Of a stretch of DNA of 5,980 bases, positions 1 through 5,538 are shown one piece after another. The notes below the pieces were generated by a model. That model saw only the letters and a list, made by a program, of their open reading frames with translations. It did not search any database and was not told the DNA's origin. Origin of the DNA: an uncultured Flavobacteriales bacterium (GTDB lineage: Bacteria > Bacteroidota > Bacteroidia > Flavobacteriales > Vicingaceae); contig CAMPHX010000093.1 in the NCBI GenBank assembly GCA_946886085.1, positions 1-5,980 on the forward strand. The letters are read 5' to 3'. Both the position numbers and the translations under genes were made by a program. Positions within the stretch are counted from its first letter, which is position 1; each line of letters opens with the position of its first letter.

Positions 1-11
1 AAAAAATACTC

Positions 12-68
12 ATGAAAAAACTTTACTTTTTTATTGCGTTTATAGTAATTACTCTTTCAGCAAACGCT
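12..68 (+). other. Signal peptide coding segment
   Basis: The first 19 residues have two lysines at positions 2-3, an uninterrupted hydrophobic stretch (about residues 4-15) and a small-residue cleavage site Ala17-Asn18-Ala19 followed by Gln20. A mature N-terminal Gln after Ala is very common in Bacteroidota exported proteins. There is no Cys after the cleavage site, so a Sec/SPI-type signal is expected rather than a lipoprotein signal. Confidence 0.88.
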
Positions 69-3000
69 CAACATACAACTTATGATATTGGTAGGTGGAC
101 TTTAGGAGGGAACATTGGTGGAGCTTACCAAAAAGGAGATATTAGTAACAAACTATTTGGTTTTGGTTATGGTGCTACATTAGAATACAGACTTTATAAT
201 AAAAAGTACAGGTTTTTTGGCTTTTCATTGAGAGGAAGATACTTAAAATCGGAAACATTTGGTTTGGGTTACCAGCCTCACGAAAGTTTTATTTCTAATT
301 ATGCATTAAATGGCTTTGGAAATTCAGGAGTTGATTATTCCAACCAGTTGTTTTTTCAAAACAATAATACCGAGTTTGAAGAACTTTCGCTAGAGGCCAT
401 GTTACGATGGAATAAACTGTATGAAAATACAGGCATTCTTTTCTATTTATTTGCCGGAGCAGGAGGAACGGACTATGTTGTTAATACCAATCAATTAGAT
501 GAGTTTGGAAATCAATATGATTATTCTTTAATAGATTATACAGGAAGTAAATCTGATGTTAGAAAGCAATTAAAAGATTTATTAGATGATAGTTACGAAA
601 CAGATTTAGATAATAGAAATTATTCAAGAGTTGTATTTACACCTACTGTTGGAGTAGGGTTAGGATTTAGAATTGCTCCGGGAGTTGATTTTGCTTTAGA
701 ACATAAAATTTCTTTGCCACAAACCGATTATTTTGATGGTCAGGCAACAAAAAATAATGCTCCATTTTTTATTCAAGACATTTACCACTATACTTCTTTA
801 GGATTACATTTTAGTATTATAAAACATCACCAAGGAGAAAGTACTTATACTCCTACAACTATACCTACACCAACTCATACTACTACCCCTACAACAACAC
901 CTTATACCCAACCTGTAAAACCTGTAATTATTTTGTCTCAACCAATAGCTACTACATTTATTTCACCAAATTGTAAGGTAACTATTATTGCTAAAATTAC
1001 CCCTGATATAAAAGCCCAAGATGTTACTTTTTATCACAACAACAACTTGGTTGCTACTCAAAATTATAGCTTTATAAATAATGAGTTAAAAGCTACCGTT
1101 CAGTTAGTTAATGGTGCGAATAATTTTAAAATTGTAGCTAAAAAATTAGCAGAAACCACTACAAAAGAGTTCTCATTAACTTGTAATGAAGAAAGTACTA
1201 TTACTATTTGTCATAAAACACCAACGGGAAGTAGAGAAACCATAAACATTAAATCATCAGACTGGGCAATGCATGAATCCCATGGAGATACCAAAGGAGC
1301 TTGTACTGAAAATGAGAAAATGATAACCATTTGTCATCAGATTTCTAGTCGTGAAGGAGATATAGAAACCATTCAGATTCCGGAATCACAATGGTTAATA
1401 CATAAGTCTCATGGCGATAAAATGGGAGCTTGTGTTCCTATTGCAAAATCAATGATTACTATTTGTTTAAACAATCAATCGTTTGAAATTGAAGAAGCTC
1501 AATGGCCAAGTTATCAAAGTCAGGGAGCAAGAAAAGGACCTTGCTATACGGTTAAACAAATAACTATTTGCCATGTTCCGGCAACAGGAGATAAACGTCA
1601 GACCTTAACTATTCCAGAATCTGAATGGGCAATACATCAAGCACATGGAGATGTTTTAGGAGCTTGTCCTGCAGTGGAGCCTACGATAACCATTTGTCAT
1701 AAAGAAGCATCAGGGAATAAAGTTACCATGTCTATTCCTGAATTTAGATGGATAGAACATTTTAATCATGGCGATAGTAAAGGAGAATGTCCAAGAGTTG
1801 AAATACCGACAATGACCATTTGCCATTATCCTGCTGGATCTAGAGTACCACAAACCATACAAATTCCGGCAACCGAATGGGCAATGCACCAAGCACATGG
1901 AGATAGCCAAGGAGCTTGTCCGGTAGTCGTTGATAATGACATACAAATTTGTCATTACAATACAGCTACGGGTAAAAAACAGGAGATGATAATTAAAGAA
2001 TCTGAATGGTCTGCACATCAAGCACATGGAGATACTAAAGGGTTATGTCCTAAAGATAATTTACCAAATGAAAACCCTACTTTAATTAGCATTTGCCATA
2101 AAGATATATTAACAGGAAATACCACTACAATACAAATTCCTGCTACAGAGTGGGCAACACACCAAGCTCATGGCGATTTTATGGGTGTTTGTCCAAAAGT
2201 TAAAAAAATAACCATTTGCCATGTTCCTACAACAGGAGATAAGCGTCAAACAATGGAAATCTCTGAATCTGAATGGGCAATACATCAAGCACATGGTGAT
2301 GTTTTAGGTGCTTGTCCGGCAGTAGAACCAACATTAACCATATGTCATAAAGATGCAACAGGTAAAAAATCAACTATTACTATTCCGGAGTTCAGATGGG
2401 TAGAACATTTTAACCATGGCGATACTAAGGGAGCTTGTCCAAGAGTTGAAATACCGATGATAACCATTTGCCATAAACCTGTGGGAGGAGGAACACCACA
2501 AACCATACAAATTCCTGCAACAGAATGGGCAGCACATCAAGCTCATGGAGATACACAGGGAGCTTGTCCGGTAATAGTAGATAGTGATATACAAATTTGT
2601 CATCATAATACAGCTACAGGTAAAAAAGAGCAAATGATTATTAAAGAATCTCAATGGGCGACACATCAAGCTCATGGAGATACGAAAGGATTATGTCCTA
2701 AAGATGAAAATAACTCAGGCACACCAGATTTAATAGCTATTTGTCATAAAGATCCTACAGGAGCTTATCAGACCATCCAAGTTACTGCTTCAGAAGTAAG
2801 AACACATTTAGCACATGGTGACATTACAGGACCGTGTACTACGCAAAATAATGGCGGAAATACAGGGGGAACAGGTGGCTCTGGTGGAAATGAGGAAAAA
2901 ATCACTATTTGCCATTACCCACCGGGAAATACTACAAATCCCCAAACCATAGAAATACCTGCTTCTGCATGGCCTGCTCACCAAGCACATGGAGATACAC

Positions 3001-3707
3001 AAGGAGCTTGTGCACCTACAACAGGAGGTAACCCTGGAGGAACACCGGGAGGTTCCGGTGGAAACCTAGGTAACCCAAGAGGAGGAAATAATGGAGGAAA
3101 TGAGAAGATAACTATTTGCCATTATCCACCGGGAAATACTACAAATCCACAAACGATAGAAATTCCTGCTTCTGCTTGGTCAGCACACCAAGCACACGGA
3201 GATACACAGGGAGCTTGTGCTCCTTCAACAGGAGGTAATCCGGGAGGAACACCGGGAGGTTCCGGTGGGAATTTAGGCAACCCAAGAGGAGGAAATAATA
3301 GTGGAAATAATAAAATCACCATTTGTCATTACCCACCGGGAAATACAGGAAATCCCCAAACCATAGAGATTCCTGCCTCAGCATGGCCTGCACATCAAGC
3401 ACATGGAGATACGCAAGGAGCTTGTGCTCCTTCAACGGGAAATACAGGAGGAAATAACGGTGGTTCCGGAAACTCAGGAGGAAATAGTGGAGGCTCAGGA
3501 AATTCAGGTGGAAATAATAAAATCACCATTTGTCACTATCCACCGGGAAACACCGGAAATCCTCAAACCATAGAAATACCTGCATCAGCATGGCCTGCTC
3601 ACCAAGCCCATGGAGATACGCAAGGACCGTGTCCATCTTCATCGGTAAAGATAAAGGAATCAACCAGTAAGCCCGGTATAAAAAAATCTGGCATTAAAAA
3701 ACCTTAA
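12..3707 (+). CDS. Exported outer-membrane barrel protein with Ig-like domain and 17 Cys/His repeats
   Basis: Function is not known. Residues 1-19 form a signal peptide (Lys-Lys, hydrophobic core, Ala-Asn-Ala before Gln20). Residues about 27-271 alternate as expected for an OmpA/porin-like barrel; I count eight candidate strands, the last near 257-271. Residues 276-304 are a Pro/Thr-rich linker. Residues about 305-393 resemble an Ig-like beta-sandwich, with Cys321 and Cys391 able to pair. Residues 397-1207 are 17 tandem modules with conserved Ile-Cys-His and Trp-x2-His-x2-His-Gly-Asp-x2-Gly-x-Cys. The tail (1208-1231) is Lys-rich and does not look like a type IX sorting domain. The start is ATG at 12, which gives a clean signal peptide; only 11 bases of upstream DNA are visible, so no promoter can be judged. 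An even strand number would place the repeats in the periplasm. From memory, single copies of this module occur in many secreted bacterial proteins without an assigned role. Gene structure is secure; metal binding is inference. Confidence 0.93.
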   Translation: MKKLYFFIAFIVITLSANAQHTTYDIGRWTLGGNIGGAYQKGDISNKLFGFGYGATLEYRLYNKKYRFFGFSLRGRYLKSETFGLGYQPHESFISNYALNGFGNSGVDYSNQLFFQNNNTEFEELSLEAMLRWNKLYENTGILFYLFAGAGGTDYVVNTNQLDEFGNQYDYSLIDYTGSKSDVRKQLKDLLDDSYETDLDNRNYSRVVFTPTVGVGLGFRIAPGVDFALEHKISLPQTDYFDGQATKNNAPFFIQDIYHYTSLGLHFSIIKHHQGESTYTPTTIPTPTHTTTPTTTPYTQPVKPVIILSQPIATTFISPNCKVTIIAKITPDIKAQDVTFYHNNNLVATQNYSFINNELKATVQLVNGANNFKIVAKKLAETTTKEFSLTCNEESTITICHKTPTGSRETINIKSSDWAMHESHGDTKGACTENEKMITICHQISSREGDIETIQIPESQWLIHKSHGDKMGACVPIAKSMITICLNNQSFEIEEAQWPSYQSQGARKGPCYTVKQITICHVPATGDKRQTLTIPESEWAIHQAHGDVLGACPAVEPTITICHKEASGNKVTMSIPEFRWIEHFNHGDSKGECPRVEIPTMTICHYPAGSRVPQTIQIPATEWAMHQAHGDSQGACPVVVDNDIQICHYNTATGKKQEMIIKESEWSAHQAHGDTKGLCPKDNLPNENPTLISICHKDILTGNTTTIQIPATEWATHQAHGDFMGVCPKVKKITICHVPTTGDKRQTMEISESEWAIHQAHGDVLGACPAVEPTLTICHKDATGKKSTITIPEFRWVEHFNHGDTKGACPRVEIPMITICHKPVGGGTPQTIQIPATEWAAHQAHGDTQGACPVIVDSDIQICHHNTATGKKEQMIIKESQWATHQAHGDTKGLCPKDENNSGTPDLIAICHKDPTGAYQTIQVTASEVRTHLAHGDITGPCTTQNNGGNTGGTGGSGGNEEKITICHYPPGNTTNPQTIEIPASAWPAHQAHGDTQGACAPTTGGNPGGTPGGSGGNLGNPRGGNNGGNEKITICHYPPGNTTNPQTIEIPASAWSAHQAHGDTQGACAPSTGGNPGGTPGGSGGNLGNPRGGNNSGNNKITICHYPPGNTGNPQTIEIPASAWPAHQAHGDTQGACAPSTGNTGGNNGGSGNSGGNSGGSGNSGGNNKITICHYPPGNTGNPQTIEIPASAWPAHQAHGDTQGPCPSSSVKIKESTSKPGIKKSGIKKP
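837..923 (+). other. Pro/Thr-rich linker between barrel and Ig-like domain
   Basis: Residues 276-304 consist almost entirely of Thr, Pro and Tyr, with several Thr-Pro and Thr-Thr-Thr runs. This low-complexity segment separates the last predicted barrel strand (ending about residue 271) from the Ig-like domain starting about residue 305. It probably acts as an extended flexible spacer. Confidence 0.75.
1560..2900 (+). repeat. Five-module block present twice (modules 4-8 and 9-13)
   Basis: Modules 4-8 (1560-2207) and 9-13 (2208-2900) match in order. Modules 4 and 9 share Gly-Asp-Lys-Arg-Gln-Thr and the stretch SEWAIHQAHGDVLGAC. Modules 5 and 10 share Ile-Pro-Glu-Phe-Arg-Trp and EHFNHGD. Modules 6 and 11 share PQTIQIPATEWA. 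Modules 7 and 12 share NTATGKK and HGDTKGLCPKD. Modules 8 and 13 share only the start, Ile-Cys-His-Lys-Asp. The pairing is far closer than between neighbouring modules, so a unit of five was duplicated as a block. Module 8 carries a middle segment like modules 6/11, which suggests later exchange between modules. Confidence 0.85.
2901..3632 (+). repeat. 207-bp tandem repeat with Gly-rich linkers (modules 14-17)
   Basis: Modules 14, 15 and 16 start at 2901, 3108 and 3315, each exactly 207 bp (69 codons) after the previous one. Module 17 starts at 3522 and ends at its core Cys (3632). The cores begin Ile-Thr-Ile-Cys-His-Tyr-Pro-Pro-Gly-Asn and are nearly identical in protein sequence. The linkers of 14 and 15 are Gly/Asn/Pro-rich and almost the same as each other; that of 16 is Gly/Asn/Ser-rich without Pro but of equal length. 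This is the youngest amplified part of the array. Confidence 0.92.
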
Positions 3708-3709
3708 TA

Positions 3710-4297
3710 ATGGAACAAGCGTTATCAGAACATTTTTGGAATGAAAGGTATGAAAAATGTGAAACAGGGTGGGATATAGGTCATATCTCTACACCACTTA
3801 AGGATTATTTTGATCAGCTTACGGATAAGGAAATGACTATTCTTATTCCGGGATGTGGAAATGCCTACGAAGCTGAATACCTGAATCAATTAGGGTTTAA
3901 GAATGTGGTAGTGTTAGATTTTTCTAAACATGCACTACAGCAATTTAAGCAACGTGTTCCTACTTTTCCTAAACATCATTTAATTTGCGAAGATTTTTTT
4001 AAACATAAAGGCGCTTATGATTTGATGGTAGAACAAACCTTTTTTTGTGCATTACATCCCAGTTTAAGAGCAAAATATGCTCAACATGCTGCTGTAATAC
4101 TAAAGCCTAAAGGAAAATTAGTAGGTCTTTTGTTTGATGATGTCTTAAATACAGACCATCCGCCATTTGGAGGGAATAAAGAAGAATATTTAACTTATTT
4201 TTCTCCGTATTTTGATGTAGAAATTATGGAAACAGCAACGAATTCCATACCGCCTAGAGTAGGAAGGGAGCTTTTTATAAAAATGATAAAAAAATAA
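3710..4297 (+). CDS. SAM-dependent methyltransferase, TPMT / halide-thiol methyltransferase superfamily
   Basis: A soluble class I methyltransferase of 195 residues, the normal length for the family. It starts with the family's Trp-x2-Arg-Tyr ... Thr-Gly-Trp-Asp-x-Gly region (residues 10-24), which caps the active site. The SAM-binding motif I is Ile-Leu-Ile-Pro-Gly-Cys-Gly-Asn (44-51). Asp70 in Val-Leu-Asp-Phe-Ser is the expected ribose-binding acid. Asp95 lies in a Glu-Asp-Phe-Phe motif. Residues 108-120 (EQTFFCALHPSLR) match the Phe-Phe-Cys-Ala segment of plant halide/thiol methyltransferases, and Pro-Pro-Phe-Gly-Gly (151-155) and Ile-Pro-Pro-Arg (about 180-183) also fit. The family methylates thiols, halides or, in some bacteria, selenium and tellurium compounds; the substrate here cannot be read from sequence. 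The start lies 2 nt after the upstream stop without a clear Shine-Dalgarno sequence, which suggests co-transcription or translational coupling. Confidence 0.9.
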   Translation: MEQALSEHFWNERYEKCETGWDIGHISTPLKDYFDQLTDKEMTILIPGCGNAYEAEYLNQLGFKNVVVLDFSKHALQQFKQRVPTFPKHHLICEDFFKHKGAYDLMVEQTFFCALHPSLRAKYAQHAAVILKPKGKLVGLLFDDVLNTDHPPFGGNKEEYLTYFSPYFDVEIMETATNSIPPRVGRELFIKMIKK

Positions 4298-4301
4298 GCT
4301 G

Positions 4302-5372
4302 ATGCTTAAAGATTTAATGGTTGTTGAGTTAGCAAGTGTTTTGGCAGGGCCCGATGTAGGGATGTTTTTTGCTGAAATGGGAGCAAGGGTGATTAAGATA
4401 GAAAACAAAACTACTAATGGAGATGTAACCCGACAATGGAGAACAGCTTCAGAAAAAAGCAATCAAGAGAATATCTCTGCTTATTTTTCATCAGTAAATT
4501 GGAATAAAAAACATCTTTTTTTAGATTTAAAACAAGCTAATGATAAAAAACAAGTTACTGATTTGCTAAAAGATGCTGCGATTGTAATTGCTAACTTTAA
4601 ACCCGGTGATGCGGAAAAATTTTCTTTAGATTATCATTCCATTAAACAAATCAATCCGACTATTATTTATGGAGAAATAAATGGTTTTGGAGAGAGTGAT
4701 AATAGAGTAGCGTATGATGTAGTACTACAAGCCGAAACAGGTTTTATGGGAATGAATGGCACAACAAGTTCAGGACCTTTAAAAATGCCTGTAGCCATGA
4801 TAGATGTGTTGGCTGCTCATCAGTTAAAAGAAGGGATTTTAGTAGCCTTACTCAATAAAACACAAAGCGGAAAAGGAGCTTATGTGCAAGTTGCTTTGTA
4901 CGATGCCGCGTTATCATCCTTAAAAAACCAAGCGACTAACTGGTTAATGAATGGTGAGAATGCCAAATTAATAGGTTCTTTACATTCAAATATTGCTCCT
5001 TATGGAGAAATTTACCAAACGAAAGATGGCAAGTGGATGGTGTTGGCAATTGGCACGGACAATCAATTTAAAAGTATGTTAACTATTATTGGAGCAACAG
5101 CCTTAATTAACGATGAAAGGTTCTTGAGCAATGTTAAAAGAGTAGCTAATAGAAGCGTGTTAGATGATTTACTTAAAAATTACTTCAATAACATTTCTTT
5201 ATCTAATTTTCAAGAAAATTTTCATAAAGCCAACATTCCCTTTGGAGTAATTAAAGATATTAAAACTGTTTTTGAAGAGGATAAGGCCAAGGCTTTAGTT
5301 TTAGAAGAAAAAGTAGGAAGCATCAACACCAAAAGAATTAAAACGGCTGTTTTTAAGATAACGGAAGGATAA
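4302..5372 (+). CDS. Family III CoA-transferase (CaiB/BaiF type)
   Basis: A complete cytoplasmic protein of 356 residues, slightly short for a family usually near 380-430. Family III enzymes move CoA between carboxylic acids through an aspartyl-CoA thioester. The N-terminus (residues 5-34) has the hallmark Ala-Gly-Pro (15-17) and GARVIKIE (27-34). Residues 138-148 (Tyr-Asp-Val-Val-Leu-Gln-Ala ...) match the conserved active-site strand. The expected nucleophile is Asp168 in Met-Ile-Asp-Val-Leu-Ala-Ala, equivalent to Asp169 of formyl-CoA transferase. The Ser-Gly-Lys-Gly-x-Tyr-Val segment (189-195) and the Ile-Ala-Pro-Tyr ... Asp-Gly-Lys-Trp region (231-245) are also typical. It starts 4 nt after the methyltransferase stop. 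The acid substrate is unknown; carnitine, formyl/oxalate, mesaconyl and alpha-methylacyl-CoA relatives share these motifs, and no neighbour points to one of them. The ATG at 4302 is preferred because it keeps the whole first strand. Confidence 0.93.
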   Translation: MLKDLMVVELASVLAGPDVGMFFAEMGARVIKIENKTTNGDVTRQWRTASEKSNQENISAYFSSVNWNKKHLFLDLKQANDKKQVTDLLKDAAIVIANFKPGDAEKFSLDYHSIKQINPTIIYGEINGFGESDNRVAYDVVLQAETGFMGMNGTTSSGPLKMPVAMIDVLAAHQLKEGILVALLNKTQSGKGAYVQVALYDAALSSLKNQATNWLMNGENAKLIGSLHSNIAPYGEIYQTKDGKWMVLAIGTDNQFKSMLTIIGATALINDERFLSNVKRVANRSVLDDLLKNYFNNISLSNFQENFHKANIPFGVIKDIKTVFEEDKAKALVLEEKVGSINTKRIKTAVFKITEG

Positions 5373-5378
5373 GAAATT

Positions 5379-5430
5379 CATTCCAAAAATTAGTTTTACA
5401 GCTAATAGAGTAGGAATGTAGTTTTTTTTT
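5379..5430 (+). terminator. Candidate intrinsic terminator after the CoA-transferase
   Basis: Starting 6 nt after the stop codon, CATTCC (5379-5384) can pair with GGAATG (5413-5418). Inside this stem ATTAG (5389-5393) can pair with CTAAT (5402-5406). The outer stem is followed after TAG by nine consecutive T (5422-5430). The position at the end of the three-gene run fits a rho-independent terminator. The stem is interrupted by internal loops and is AT-rich, so stability is uncertain. Confidence 0.5.
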
Positions 5431-5431
5431 A

Positions 5432-5538
5432 ATCCCGAAGGGATGATATGCTTATAACAATGCTGTTTATGCTGTTCGACCCCATCGGGGTCGTATGTTG
5501 TAGTTTATTTTTTATAAACGTTAGACCTCTTTGAGGTC
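5432..5538. repeat. Cluster of four short palindromes, REP-like intergenic element
   Basis: Four perfect inverted repeats lie within 107 bp: ATCCC-GAA-GGGAT (5432-5444), CGACCCC-ATC-GGGGTCG (5477-5493), GTTTAT-TTTTT-ATAAAC (5503-5519) and GACCTC-TTT-GAGGTC (5524-5538). Three of them share a 3-nt loop. The last overlaps the stop codon of the minus-strand gene (5537-5539). From memory, similar CCC-NNN-GGG type palindromes flanked by AT-rich sequence are dispersed between genes in Bacteroidota; this was not searched. None is directly followed by a T run in either transcribed direction, so a repeat element is preferred over terminators. Confidence 0.6.

Larger units (their letters stand above)
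1200..3632 (+). repeat. Array of 17 tandem Cys/His modules within the first CDS
   Basis: Module starts (first Ile-equivalent) fall at nucleotides 1200, 1323, 1455, 1560, 1686, 1812, 1941, 2085, 2208, 2334, 2460, 2589, 2733, 2901, 3108, 3315 and 3522. The core is 30-38 residues, usually about 37. It begins Ile-x-Ile-Cys-His and ends Trp-x2-His-x2-His-Gly-Asp-x2-Gly-x-Cys, with a Thr-Ile-x-Ile-Pro-like strand in the middle. Both Cys and the final Gly are present in all 17 modules. The His after the first Cys, the two later His and the Asp are present in 16, module 3 being the exception. The Trp is present in 16, being Val in module 13. Linkers are short (about 4-12 residues) up to module 12 and long and Gly-rich after modules 13-16. 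Two Cys, three His and one Asp per module suggest a disulfide or a metal site; neither can be decided from sequence. Confidence 0.95.

Noticed and set aside
1710..3322. Several open frames on the minus strand opposite the repeat array (61-105 codons each)
   Set aside because: They lie antisense to the repeats and recur with the same period. Their start codons are the complement of the recurring His codon CAT, and their translations are Cys/Arg/Phe-rich with no domain logic.
1200..3632. Possible CRISPR-like array because of regular repeats
   Set aside because: The repeats are in frame, diverge mostly at third codon positions and encode a conserved protein module; there are no identical short repeats with unique spacers.
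3633..3707. Possible type IX secretion sorting domain at the C-terminus of the repeat protein
   Set aside because: The last 24 residues are Ser/Lys/Pro-rich and too short, without the beta-sandwich pattern of such domains.
4190..4462. A 90-codon minus-strand open frame across the methyltransferase/CoA-transferase junction
   Set aside because: It is antisense to two well-supported genes with intact family motifs, and its translation shows no recognisable domain.
5477..5493. GC-rich hairpin as the terminator of the plus-strand operon
   Set aside because: No T run follows directly; the next T-rich stretch is about 15 nt away and belongs to another palindrome. The 5379-5430 structure with nine T is a better candidate.
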